This document shows, in pieces, positions 8,468 to 16,322 of a stretch of 64,000 nucleotides of DNA. The first letter of the stretch is position 1, and the number at the start of each line of letters is the position of its first letter. The notes under the pieces are model-generated. The model saw nothing but the letters and a program-made list of their open reading frames with translations, was not told where the DNA came from and ran no database searches. The translations under genes were made by a program, and so were the position numbers. Source of the stretch: JAMCUI01 sp964520615 (lineage in GTDB: Bacteria; Patescibacteriota; Microgenomatia; 2-02-FULL-39-11); contig CAZFNL010000011.1 in assembly GCA_964520615.1 (NCBI GenBank), forward strand, positions 12,839 to 76,838, read 5' to 3'.

Positions 8468-8931
8468 AGCACTCCAGCAAGAAGTATTATATCAGATATG
8501 GAGAGCTCTGAACCTCCTGTATACGAAAGTCCCAATACCTGCGGGCCTCCAATTCTTACTCCAGTGCTTGTTCCACCACCTCCACCGCCACCCGAACTTT
8601 CGCTAACTGATGGCGACCATCCGCAATATGGACCGTAATACGATTTCCCCGGCGCGCAAGGATCTTCTGTAGAACTACTGCTTGTGGAAGACGCTTGTGT
8701 AGCAGTAGGACTTGATGGAGTCACATTTGGTCCACCTCCTGACGTCGGTGTCGGCTGACCTTGTGGCGGGCTAGTTGGAAGAGGAGGCACTGTTACCGTC
8801 CTCTCTAAAGAAGGAGAAGTCGGTCTTGCTGCAGGCCTCTGCCACCAATCTGCCAAAACACTGCCGTTTAGCATCACACTTAGAATAAATACTATTCCAA
8901 ATAAACTGATGACCGATACTAATTTTTTCAT
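8410..8931 (-). CDS. secreted Pro/Ser/Thr-rich protein with a sorting-like C-terminus
   Basis: A 173-residue protein with a signal peptide (KKLVSVISLFGIVFILSVML, ending near VLADWW), a low-complexity region rich in Pro, Thr, Ser and Gly, a short cysteine pair (DPCAPGKSYYGPYCG), and a C-terminus of the pattern LSYTGG, hydrophobic segment (IILLAGVLCLLLYV), basic tail (RSKIEIDIKRSR). This is the architecture of an LPXTG-type sortase substrate with LSYTG in place of LPXTG. A strong AGGAGGTG ribosome site lies about 6 nt before the ATG. It overlaps the sortase gene, which supports the pairing. Function beyond surface display is unknown. Confidence 0.8.
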   Translation of the reverse strand: MKKLVSVISLFGIVFILSVMLNGSVLADWWQRPAARPTSPSLERTVTVPPLPTSPPQGQPTPTSGGGPNVTPSSPTATQASSTSSSSTEDPCAPGKSYYGPYCGWSPSVSESSGGGGGGGTSTGVRIGGPQVLGLSYTGGSELSISDIILLAGVLCLLLYVRSKIEIDIKRSR

Positions 8932-8976
8932 TTATTCACCTCCTTTCCTTTTTATAATAAAAATTAATATTTGCTT

Positions 8977-11433
8977 TTATAAAAGCACTTCAAGAAGCGC
9001 ATTCACATACTTTCCCAGGTGAAACCTCTTCCTTCTTCTTATAAGTATCAGGAAAAATGCTAGTGGAACAACTGACAACCATGATTCATTTACATTCAAC
9101 CTTGCTCCTCCCAAAAGCATCCCGGCAAAACTTGTTTCTGTAGCCTTGGCAAAAGCCGGAGACACGAAACTGCCGCGAAGCATTCTGTTTTGGCCGTTGT
9201 TTTGGCCCAATATGTAGGTCTGCGGATCCTGTTGTAAATATTCCTGTGCTTGGTTTGCCAGTTGATATTTTTGGTTTGCGACATTTGCAGTTGCCAGATA
9301 GTAACTCGACGGGTAATAATATCGGGCCTGCTGAACCTGCTGTTGTGTCTGGAGGCCGCTTGTATCTGTCGGATAATAGTATGAGTAATAAGTATGTGAG
9401 TAATTTTGGCTATCAGCTGTTTGTTTTGTTGCGGTCACACCGCCTATATTGGTATCTGCGGTATCAAATGACGGTAAAGGATCCAAGGTCGGTGTAGGAG
9501 ATATTGCGCTTTGTGAATTATTACTGCTCCCTGTTGTACCTGAGTTAATTGTGTCTCCACTTCCGGCTTCAGCCGTCTGATTATAGTTTTGTCCTGGTGT
9601 CACCACATTCCCCAGGAAATTACCAAACACATTCACCAGAAGTACGGCAAAATTCTTGGCGGTTACATTTGTGTTAACCAGATTAACCAGATTTAGTCCA
9701 ACCTGAGCATTACCCGTCTGTATTTGTCCTTCTCCGGTATTGTCCTGGGCTTTATTGTTACCGGTATCGGCATTTGCAGTAATATTGTTTACAATACTAG
9801 CACTATTGTTATTGGATAAAGAAGTATCTGACGTACTATTATAGGTAGAGTTATTTGTTGAAAGTGCTCCTGTCCCGCTACTGCCTACATCCGTAGTATA
9901 CGTACCAGACCCTCCACCTCCTGTTTGTTGCACAGGTAAACCGTTTGAAGCAGATGTCGCTCCCCACGGAGCTCCCATTATATAACCCACCCATTTACCC
10001 ATATCGTTTACTATGACAAGCCATACAGTTCCACCCTCATCCACTGCGTTCGTATTGGCTACTGTACTATTGCTCACTTGCGTGTTGGAATTTCCCGTAG
10101 TTACGCTTCCTCCACCGGTATTTATGGAGGCTGAGTTGTTTCCAGTATTGGCGGTAGCGTTTACTGTACTTGTGATATCAGCGGTATTATTATTGGTTAA
10201 GTTTGTCGAATCTGAAGTGTTGGATGTGGCATTATTTGTTGACAGCGCACCAGTAGTATTGTTGGTCACATTTGTACCCGCGCTTGTTGTGTTTGAAGCT
10301 GTAACATTTCCGGTGGAATTTCCAGTACTCCATGGCAAAACAATATTTCCCGCCAAAGTCCCATAAATATTTACTACACCCATCAGCCAATTACTGACGT
10401 TTAAATTGGAGTTAACCATGTTTATAATGTTGCCAAGAGCTGTAGCATTTCCGGTCTGGATAGTACCGTTACCCGTGTTGTATGACGCACTGTTTTGACC
10501 GGTAACTGCCTGCAAATTTATATCATTTACCAGTTGAGCGTCATTTCCGTTGGCTTCTTTGACTGAAAAGGAATTATTTGCTGGCGCATCATTGGATGAA
10601 CCTGCTCCCGTCACTGAATTTTTGGATACTGTAGGAGAGGCACTTGAGAATCCGCTGCCTGCACTTGGATCGCCAGTCTGGAAGACTATATCACCTGTCT
10701 GAGTACCATACACATTGTAAGTAGAGAAACCTCCCACTCCTGAGATATTACTGTTTAGTTTATTTAAGAGATTTACTGCAGATTGGGTATTCCCAGTTGA
10801 TACCTGGCCGTTTAGAGTATTAAGGTCAGCATAATTGAAACCTGTATTTGTAGCGGCATCAATCTTATTTTGGATATCAGCCAAATTTTTATTCAATACC
10901 TGCTGCCAGTTGGAATTTGTTTCTGAAGCGCTATTTGTGGATAACGCGCCAGTTCCGACATTCGCCGGATCGCTAACGCTACCGTTTGTGCCAGTGTCAC
11001 CTGTAGGACCTGTCGGACCGTTTGTACTTGAGGCGCCCAAAACATTATTCGTGTTTGTTGTACCTGTACCATCTGTGGAACTGCTGCCTGTCGGTTGAGA
11101 ACCGGAAGTACCTGATGGGCCGGTAGAACCCGATGGGCCAGAAGGATTTGTAGCGGGCGGATCACTACTGGTCGGTGCGGGAGCAGTTGTTGGAGATACG
11201 GAAGAATTGGTAGGCTGCGGAGCGCTGGTGGGTGCCGGTGCGCTCGTTGGCGCGGAAGCACTAGGTGGTGAAGTCGGGGCCGGTGCGCTGGGCGGACTGG
11301 TTGGTGCAGGAGCTGAAGCTGGAGACTGCGCACTCTGGCCGTATACCACCGGAACCCATACCAAATTCCCTCCGGTAAATACCAGGCTTAAAATAAGTAT
11401 AAAACTGATAATTTTGTTTCTAAATTTTGACAT
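8977..11433 (-). CDS. large secreted Asn/Thr/Gly repeat protein (NTG-repeat family)
   Basis: An 818-residue surface protein. It has an N-terminal hydrophobic signal (IISFILILSLVFTGGNLVWV), a Pro/Ala/Ser/Thr stalk (about residues 35-140), then four repeats of roughly 90-110 residues. Each repeat has the pattern TGALSTN, N-rich stretch, ANTGNNSASINTGGG-like core, TGNA, then a hydrophobic VNIYG or VNVFG block. A C-terminal hydrophobic segment (LSVVPLAFFLILI) with RRRKR follows. Regular alternation suggests a beta-solenoid; that is inference. The same core occurs in the genes at 11,663 and 15,280. No Shine-Dalgarno is evident before the ATG. No catalytic motif is seen. Confidence 0.8.
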   Translation of the reverse strand: MSKFRNKIISFILILSLVFTGGNLVWVPVVYGQSAQSPASAPAPTSPPSAPAPTSPPSASAPTSAPAPTSAPQPTNSSVSPTTAPAPTSSDPPATNPSGPSGSTGPSGTSGSQPTGSSSTDGTGTTNTNNVLGASSTNGPTGPTGDTGTNGSVSDPANVGTGALSTNSASETNSNWQQVLNKNLADIQNKIDAATNTGFNYADLNTLNGQVSTGNTQSAVNLLNKLNSNISGVGGFSTYNVYGTQTGDIVFQTGDPSAGSGFSSASPTVSKNSVTGAGSSNDAPANNSFSVKEANGNDAQLVNDINLQAVTGQNSASYNTGNGTIQTGNATALGNIINMVNSNLNVSNWLMGVVNIYGTLAGNIVLPWSTGNSTGNVTASNTTSAGTNVTNNTTGALSTNNATSNTSDSTNLTNNNTADITSTVNATANTGNNSASINTGGGSVTTGNSNTQVSNSTVANTNAVDEGGTVWLVIVNDMGKWVGYIMGAPWGATSASNGLPVQQTGGGGSGTYTTDVGSSGTGALSTNNSTYNSTSDTSLSNNNSASIVNNITANADTGNNKAQDNTGEGQIQTGNAQVGLNLVNLVNTNVTAKNFAVLLVNVFGNFLGNVVTPGQNYNQTAEAGSGDTINSGTTGSSNNSQSAISPTPTLDPLPSFDTADTNIGGVTATKQTADSQNYSHTYYSYYYPTDTSGLQTQQQVQQARYYYPSSYYLATANVANQKYQLANQAQEYLQQDPQTYILGQNNGQNRMLRGSFVSPAFAKATETSFAGMLLGGARLNVNESWLSVVPLAFFLILIRRRKRFHLGKYVNALLEVLL

Positions 11434-11456
11434 TTTAAACTACTGTGTTAATCAAT

Positions 11457-11549
11457 GTCATCCTGAATTTATTTCAGGATCTCTGAAAATTCCTGAGGGA
11501 ACTTACAGATTGGACCTTACTGGATGCTGAAACAAGTTCAGCATGACAG
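11457..11549. repeat. REP-like double palindrome starting GTCATCC
   Basis: Two small palindromes, ATCCTGAA-TTTA-TTTCAGGAT and ATGCTGAA-ACAAG-TTCAGCAT, lie inside an outer inverted pair TGTCATCCTGAA / TTCAGCATGACA. This is the form of bacterial REP-type intergenic repeats. Related hairpins beginning GTCATCC occur near 12,945 and 38,302. Confidence 0.6.
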
Positions 11550-11597
11550 ATATGTACAGTTCGGGATGACTTTGTTAAAAACTTAAATTTTTTTATT

Positions 11598-11656
11598 ACG
11601 TCTTTCCCGGTGGGAACCCCTTTTCCTAGGATGGATTCCCACCGAGGAAAAAACGT
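11598..11656. repeat. long imperfect palindrome after the 11,663 gene
   Basis: ACGTCTTTCCCGGTGGGAA (11598-11616) faces TTCCCACCGAGG plus AAAAAACGT (11636-11656). The stem is long but has no U-tract on either strand, so it may be an RNA-stabilising or bidirectional termination hairpin rather than a standard terminator. Confidence 0.5.
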
Positions 11657-11662
11657 CTTTTC

Positions 11663-12790
11663 TTATTGGATGACTGTCAAAGAATCATTTAGATGGTTTG
11701 AGATAGTCTTCCAAAGATCTGACAATCCTGCCCATACTGAGCCTCCGCCTGTATTGTAGTTGGAAGCATTTGATCCTGTGTCAGCAACGTCATTATCAGT
11801 GTTGGTGACGTTAGAGTTGTTCGGATTGTTTACTGTTGTTCCGAAACTATTTAACAGGGTTGTACGATTGTCAGAAAAAGGTCCGGTGACGCCGTTACTA
11901 CCATCGTTGGCGAAGCCGCCCATGGCCATCTGGATGGTTGTAGTACTTATGTTACCTTCATTATTCATTCCTACTCCAGCAGATGATCCGCCGGTTCCGA
12001 TACCTCCTCCAAGTGTATTGTAGGAAGCACCGTTATTGCCGGAACGTGACACGACAGCTACATTATTACCCAAATTCAAATAATTAGGATTGTTTACTGT
12101 TGCGTTTGCCGAGTTTACAACATCAACATAATCAGTTGAAAATGGTCCTGTAGTATCGTTGGCAACGGAATTACCGCCTGCACCTCCTGCTCCCGCAGTT
12201 ATACCTGTGGCACTGTCATTTAAGTGATTCTGAAGCATGACATTTGCCTGGGTAGATCCTGTTTGGACATTTGCCGGCCCGGTGTTGTAATTAGCATTGT
12301 TGTTTCCTGAATCAGATGTCGTGTTCACGTTGTTGCGAACATCAGCCTGATTGCTGTTTACAACATTTACGCGCTGACTGTTTGTTATGGTGACTCTATT
12401 GTCAGAACTTGGTCCGGTAATGTTATTGGAACCTGAGTTATTGGCTGCGGACGGTCCACCGTTTACAGTAGTAGTGTTTATATTACCGACTGTATTCAAA
12501 GTGGCATTCAATGTCGCATTTCCTGTCGTAATATTGCCTCCCAATGTATTGTAGGAAGCGCTATTGTGACCGGTGTTTGATACTGCTGAGACGTTGTTTG
12601 TCAAATTAAGATTGTTTGTATTTGTCACATTGACGTCACTGGTATTGGTTATATTGCAGTAATCATGCGAAAGAGGTCCGGTTGTGCCGTTGCTGCAGTT
12701 GTTGCCTGCTGCCATTGCCGGAATAACTGCTCCGATTAAAAGAGCAATTGATCCTGCTATAGTTGCAAATTTTTTCATTATTCTATTCAC
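11663..12790 (-). CDS. secreted NTG-repeat protein, four repeats
   Basis: A 375-residue protein with a signal peptide (FATIAGSIALLIGAVIPAMA), then four repeats of about 85-90 residues. The repeat pattern is TGPxSxD, N-rich block, NLxNNV, SxTGxNxAxYNTxGG, xTG, ending NxxT. Example cores are SNTGHNSASYNTLGGNITTG and SDSGNNNANYNTG. The protein ends without an obvious anchor, so it may be released or held by partner proteins. A perfect AAGGAGGTG lies about 8 nt before the ATG. It is paralogous to the proteins at 8,977 and 15,280. A 180-nt hairpin-rich leader precedes it. Function unknown; an extracellular structural role is inferred. Confidence 0.8.
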   Translation of the reverse strand: MNRIMKKFATIAGSIALLIGAVIPAMAAGNNCSNGTTGPLSHDYCNITNTSDVNVTNTNNLNLTNNVSAVSNTGHNSASYNTLGGNITTGNATLNATLNTVGNINTTTVNGGPSAANNSGSNNITGPSSDNRVTITNSQRVNVVNSNQADVRNNVNTTSDSGNNNANYNTGPANVQTGSTQANVMLQNHLNDSATGITAGAGGAGGNSVANDTTGPFSTDYVDVVNSANATVNNPNYLNLGNNVAVVSRSGNNGASYNTLGGGIGTGGSSAGVGMNNEGNISTTTIQMAMGGFANDGSNGVTGPFSDNRTTLLNSFGTTVNNPNNSNVTNTDNDVADTGSNASNYNTGGGSVWAGLSDLWKTISNHLNDSLTVIQ

Positions 12791-12931
12791 CTCCTTCCGT
12801 CTTATGATGTATCAAGACTGTCTGCCCTCTGCCTGCCTAGGATTAAGCTAAGTTTTCAGTCTTGCCGCTCTCGCGGGTAAAATTTTTTCATAATGTCAGT
12901 AAGCTTTTAAGTTACCGCTGTCAAATTCCAA

Positions 12932-12977
12932 ATAAAAAGAGGTAAGTCATCCCGAAATTTTCGGGTATTCTTACCTC
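12932..12977 (-). terminator. terminator after the 13,002 gene
   Basis: On the minus strand GAGGTAAG pairs with CTTACCTC, enclosing an inner CCCGAAAATTTCGGG hairpin, followed by TTTTTATTT. It sits directly after the DUF2292 gene. The 14-bp box CCGTTGGCGGTCGG (plus strand 12977-12990) abuts it, as a near-identical box does at 16,118. Confidence 0.75.
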
Positions 12978-13001
12978 CGTTGGCGGTCGGTATTTTTTAT
13001 T

Positions 13002-13202
13002 TTAGATATCTTTGATATTGTGATTTGTCTTTTTTATATTTCTTTCAGTAATCTGTGTCACTTTGAAATCCTGTACATAAATTTCCACAGAACCAAAACC
13101 GCGCACATTTTTCAGCGCCTGCTTTATTTCTTCAACCAAGTCGCGAGTAACTTTCTTTGTCGAATAGTCCACCATTTCAATTTTGGGGCAGTTAACAGGC
13201 AA
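13002..13202 (-). CDS. DUF2292 (YezD-like) small protein
   Basis: A 66-residue protein whose core, LVEEIKQALKNVRGFGSVEI followed by YVQDFKVTQITE, matches the DUF2292/YezD pattern (short helix, then 'GSVEIxxQDGKVxQIE'). The family's biochemical role is not known; in Firmicutes it often accompanies sulfur-assimilation genes, which are not seen here. It lies 24 bp downstream of the membrane protein at 13,227 on the same strand and is followed at once by a terminator, so it is probably the last gene of that unit. Confidence 0.65.
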   Translation of the reverse strand: MPVNCPKIEMVDYSTKKVTRDLVEEIKQALKNVRGFGSVEIYVQDFKVTQITERNIKKTNHNIKDI

Positions 13203-13226
13203 ATAATGGCAGTTATGAGGCAGAAA

Positions 13227-13808
13227 TCAGGAAGGAAAATTTACAGGAATTGTTTCCTTCTTACCATCCAACTCACCTACAAATAATTTGAAATTTCGCA
13301 CGTTGTCCGGTACTACAAATCCGACTCTATCCAGCTTGGTGGAAATTGCGGCAATAGGCACCAGGTTATTGTGCAAATCAGGCGCAAATTTATTGCCGTC
13401 ATCATTGTTATATGTAAGCCTGATGAGGTCTCCTGGGAAAACATTCAGGGACGAAGTGGTATCGTTCTTGTATTCCAAATTCAATATGAGGAAAAGCTTT
13501 TGGTTTGTGGCTGTGTAAGTTTTATTATTTACCATCACCTGGTTTGTCTTTTCGGTTGAAGCAATAGTAAATGTAATTTTATTTTTAGTGGGCTTACCCT
13601 GGTTATCCAAAGCAGTGAAATCAAAACTTTTGTTTATCTGGGCACTGATGCTTTTGGCAGCTTTGGTTGTGCCTTCAGACCGGGTACGCATAGCATTGAT
13701 ATTTACCGCAAAGATGGCAAAGATCAAAACAACAACACCGACCACCAGTTTTTTATGCTCTTTTGCAAATTCCCGAATTTTTTTCATCCAATTTTGTGTT
13801 TTAGGCAT
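13227..13808 (-). CDS. membrane-anchored DUF4352-like protein
   Basis: A 193-residue protein with a basic N-terminus, one membrane segment (KLVVGVVVLIFAIFAVNI, about residues 20-37) and an outer domain with the hallmarks of DUF4352/TRF2-like Ig folds: KLFLILNLEYKNDT, then FPGDLIRLTYNNDDG and a terminal GFVVPDNVRNFKLFVGE. Such domains are common in secreted or lipid-anchored proteins of Gram-positive and CPR bacteria, usually of unknown function. It is followed by the small DUF2292 gene. The start at 13,808 is preceded by a long leader of about 130 nt. Confidence 0.7.
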   Translation of the reverse strand: MPKTQNWMKKIREFAKEHKKLVVGVVVLIFAIFAVNINAMRTRSEGTTKAAKSISAQINKSFDFTALDNQGKPTKNKITFTIASTEKTNQVMVNNKTYTATNQKLFLILNLEYKNDTTSSLNVFPGDLIRLTYNNDDGNKFAPDLHNNLVPIAAISTKLDRVGFVVPDNVRNFKLFVGELDGKKETIPVNFPS

Positions 13809-13941
13809 AATCTTAATACGGATAAAATTTCCGTCTGGCCTTTAATAGATTGAGCGGTAATCAATTTTAATTGGACAGTTTTTGGCAGGGGAAAGTATGA
13901 ATCCTTCCAACTTTGTGGCAGCTAAGGCAGAGTAAAAAGAT

Positions 13942-13968
13942 GTTATACTGCCCGTCCTGACTTGTCAA
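13942..13968 (-). promoter_or_regulatory. possible promoter for the 13,808 gene
   Basis: Minus-strand TTGACA (13968-13963) and TATAAC (13947-13942) with a short 15-bp spacer. It would give a leader of about 125 nt containing GGCAG/CTGCC segments like those in the neighbouring repeat-protein leaders. Confidence 0.35.
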
Positions 13969-14028
13969 GATGACAACACCGTAACAAAATATATCAGACT
14001 ATAACTCTACTCTGATAAAATTGTGCTT

Positions 14029-15186
14029 TTACGCGACAAAAAAACCTAAAGTATAGTATATGAAAAATATCAAGAGCAAGACGAGTGAAAAGAAAACATA
14101 AATTATTTCCCAAAATCTAGCTGGTCTTAGCCTACCCATAGACATAAATATTGGGAAAAATATGAGGGCATAGCGGGAAACACCATTGAGTATATATCCC
14201 CGGTACTGAAAGAAATAGAAGACAAGAAAAAAGACCAAAAGAAAAATCCAGTCTTCCCTCCTGATTTTCCTGCAGGAAACATAAAGATAAGCTATAGCAC
14301 CGGCTGTTATGACAAAATCCAAATCGTTGGGAAGGTTCAGGGGACTCACCAGCAATATTTTTGCCTGCGACAGCAGCGGATCCCAGGGAAGAGGCAGCGT
14401 CACTTTCCAGGCGGAATTGACTCTAAGGGCAACAAGAGAAACACCGGTCATCGCGTCCTGAAACCCGGCTATGAGAAAAAATGACAGCGGGATAAGAATT
14501 AAGGAAAGCAAAGCCGGAATTTTATTTTTTATCTTTTTGCTTTTCCAGAAAATATAAGCTAAAGGCGCCAAAAGCACACCTCCATATGGTTTAGTCACTG
14601 TGGCAAAGATGGCAAATAATGTTGCTGTAAACGGCCTGTCTTTTTTAGCAAATATGAGGCAAGCCAGGACAAAAGAAATAAAAAGAGACTCTGCATACGG
14701 GACAAGCAGGAAAAACGCGGCCGGAAAGATAGCATATGCCGCAAGCAACCTCACCGCGATTTTCCCGTCATTCTCCATCAAAGTAAAATAATAAAATAAG
14801 AAAAATGCTAAGGCGGAAAGAAATGTATTTAGGAAAAAAGCTGCTACCGGAAATGTTGCCGGACTTACCAACGTCAGTAATTTTACTGCCCAAGGATACA
14901 GAGGGAAAAACTTGGCCGTCAATGGTTCACCTCTATAATTAGTCCTCGCCACTTCCTCATACCAGAGAGCGTCAAAGCGGTGAAGCGGTTGGACAATATA
15001 ATACCAGGAATCATTTCTATCGACGGGAATATTGCGCACCAAATCCATCTGAGCGGTAGTTAGCGGAATTTTGGGAAATATGGAAAAAAGGGAAAAACCG
15101 GCAAACAAAAGCAAGAGGCGCAGAAACAGTGTGAAAATTATTGAGAGGATAATGCCTGTTTTTATATTTTTCCTATCCGTTTTCAT
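14029..15186 (-). CDS. PIG-V-like membrane mannosyltransferase
   Basis: A polytopic membrane protein of 385 residues resembling PIG-V/Gpi18-type glycosyltransferases, which move mannose from a lipid-linked donor on the outer face of the membrane. RFDALWYEEVA near residues 70-80 and KFFPLYPWAVKLL match the luminal D-W and FFPLYP motifs of that family; about ten hydrophobic segments follow. I chose the ATG at 15186 because an upstream in-frame ATG at 15222 lies inside a hairpin and upstream of a promoter whose start point would fall at 15186-15187, making the mRNA leaderless. The acceptor is unknown; the secreted repeat proteins nearby are candidates. Confidence 0.75.
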   Translation of the reverse strand: MKTDRKNIKTGIILSIIFTLFLRLLLLFAGFSLFSIFPKIPLTTAQMDLVRNIPVDRNDSWYYIVQPLHRFDALWYEEVARTNYRGEPLTAKFFPLYPWAVKLLTLVSPATFPVAAFFLNTFLSALAFFLFYYFTLMENDGKIAVRLLAAYAIFPAAFFLLVPYAESLFISFVLACLIFAKKDRPFTATLFAIFATVTKPYGGVLLAPLAYIFWKSKKIKNKIPALLSLILIPLSFFLIAGFQDAMTGVSLVALRVNSAWKVTLPLPWDPLLSQAKILLVSPLNLPNDLDFVITAGAIAYLYVSCRKIRREDWIFLLVFFLVFYFFQYRGYILNGVSRYALIFFPIFMSMGRLRPARFWEIIYVFFSLVLLLIFFIYYTLGFFVA

Positions 15187-15193
15187 CAACGAA

Positions 15194-15222
15194 AATATAA
15201 ATGTATTTGCCGCAAACGTCAA
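15194..15222 (-). promoter_or_regulatory. promoter giving a leaderless mRNA for the 14,029 gene
   Basis: Minus-strand TTGACG (15222-15217) and TATATT (15199-15194) with a 17-bp spacer. The expected start, 7 nt beyond the -10, falls at the ATG at 15186. The -35 abuts the hairpin at 15,221-15,247. Confidence 0.65.
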
Positions 15223-15247
15223 GAGCTCTCCTAAAAGGAGAGCTCTT
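15221..15247. repeat. 12-bp perfect hairpin between the 15,280 and 14,029 genes
   Basis: AAGAGCTCTCCT faces AGGAGAGCTCTT with a 3-nt loop. It ends the 15,280 transcript region on the minus strand, but there is no U-tract, so it is called a hairpin and not a standard terminator. Confidence 0.6.
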
Positions 15248-15279
15248 AAACTGAAATATTCAGTAAACTGCTCACTATA

Positions 15280-15891
15280 TCATTGAGATATCGTAATAGA
15301 TGAACTGTTTACATTATTGCTCACTCCTACATTTACCAAAGCATCTCCGGTTCCCACTCCTCCACCGACTGTATTCAGGTTTGCCTGATTATTACCTGTA
15401 TTTACGGTTGTGTTCACGTTATTGGTAACGAAAGCAGTGTTGGTTAACATAAAACCAACCCTCTTATTTACATTTACGGTGACGTTATTGGTGGAACCGT
15501 AACCGGTAATGGAGTTTCCGCTGCCGGTCAATGATGTATCCAAAACAGCTGTCTGGTTTACGTTTAGGCCGACATTGTTTACTGTATTGGCTACAGGATT
15601 GATATTTGCCGTAGCGTTTCCAGTGAGAACTCCGCCCAGACTCGCGTCTGAATTCTGGTTATTCTGGTTTCCGCCGGTATTTGTGTTGGTAGTTACATTG
15701 TTGGTAACATTCCCATTATTACCCAGCATAAACCTTACAATCCTTTTTGCCTTTATGGTGCAATAGTTAGAACTATAAGCACCTGTCGGACCGTTTCCAC
15801 AATCCACAGCCAGTGCCGGTGCTACTGTCAAAAGCAGCATTCCTGCTCCAATGGCCATTCCCAATATATTTTTTTTCATAAATCTTTTCAC
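15280..15891 (-). CDS. secreted NTG-repeat protein, two repeats
   Basis: A 203-residue protein with a signal peptide (ILGMAIGAGMLLLTVAPALA) and two repeats of the same family as the proteins at 11,663 and 8,977: GPTGAYSSNYC ... NVTNNVTTNTNTGGNQNNQN ... LTGNA, then GNSITGYGSTN ... VTTNVN-like ... NTGNNQANLNTVGGGVGTGD. A cysteine pair (VDCG, NYC) near the N-terminus is shared with the 11,663 protein (NNC, DYC) and could form a disulfide. A strong AAAGGAGGTG precedes the ATG. It has no membrane anchor. Probably an extracellular partner or subunit; that is inferred from repeat sharing only. Confidence 0.78.
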   Translation of the reverse strand: MKRFMKKNILGMAIGAGMLLLTVAPALAVDCGNGPTGAYSSNYCTIKAKRIVRFMLGNNGNVTNNVTTNTNTGGNQNNQNSDASLGGVLTGNATANINPVANTVNNVGLNVNQTAVLDTSLTGSGNSITGYGSTNNVTVNVNKRVGFMLTNTAFVTNNVNTTVNTGNNQANLNTVGGGVGTGDALVNVGVSNNVNSSSITISQ

Positions 15892-15921
15892 CTCCTTTCT
15901 TTATTGATTTTCTTACTGCAC

Positions 15922-15974
15922 AAAAATAACACTCTCCTCCCTCGGTCTATAAGAGACCTCGGGATTCGAGTGTT
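15922..15974 (-). terminator. terminator-like hairpin in the leader of the 15,280 gene
   Basis: On the minus strand AACACTC ... GAGTGTT encloses CCCGAGGTCT / AGACCGAGGG, followed by ATTTTTG. It lies only about 30 nt before the start codon, so it could act as an attenuator for that gene. Four CTGCC segments precede it in the leader. Confidence 0.55.
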
Positions 15975-16087
15975 TTCCTTTGAGCAGAAGGCAGACTATG
16001 ATACATAGGGCAGCAAGTTAAGACTCGGGCAGCGATATTTTCCGACTAAAAAACTACACCGGGCAGGTGTCGAAAGACAAATGGAAA

Positions 16088-16117
16088 CAAAAAAGCAATC
16101 CTTTACAGGGATTGCTT
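16088..16117 (-). terminator. minus-strand terminator at the head of the 15,280 leader region
   Basis: AAGCAATCC pairs with GGATTGCTT around a 7-nt loop, followed on the minus strand by TTTTTT. No gene is seen immediately upstream on this strand, so it may end a small RNA. The plus-strand box CCGTTTGCGGTCGG (16118-16131) abuts it and forms with GCAAAC a further short hairpin. Confidence 0.65.
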
Positions 16118-16287
16118 CCGTTTGCGGTCGGCAAACTCTACTTCCACTGTAAAATAATTTTTTCTATTTTGTCAATACCCAAGTTTTTAGCTAAGTTTAG
16201 AGATAATATAATACATTTATATATCTGAAAACAATATGGGAAATGACATGATTTTATCGAGATCTGTTTTGAAGGATATGTTGCTAA

Positions 16288-16317
16288 TTGCAATTTCAAG
16301 TGCAAGAAGTATATAAT
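16288..16317 (+). promoter_or_regulatory. promoter of the T-box/alaS transcript
   Basis: TTGCAA at 16288-16293 and TATAAT at 16312-16317 with an 18-bp spacer. The predicted start near 16324 coincides with the beginning of the structured T-box leader. Confidence 0.7.
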
Positions 16318-16322
16318 ATCAA

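Noticed and set aside
9246..11530. Several plus-strand open frames opposite the 818-aa repeat protein
   Set aside because: They are complements of the repetitive Asn/Thr coding sequence and have no independent signals.
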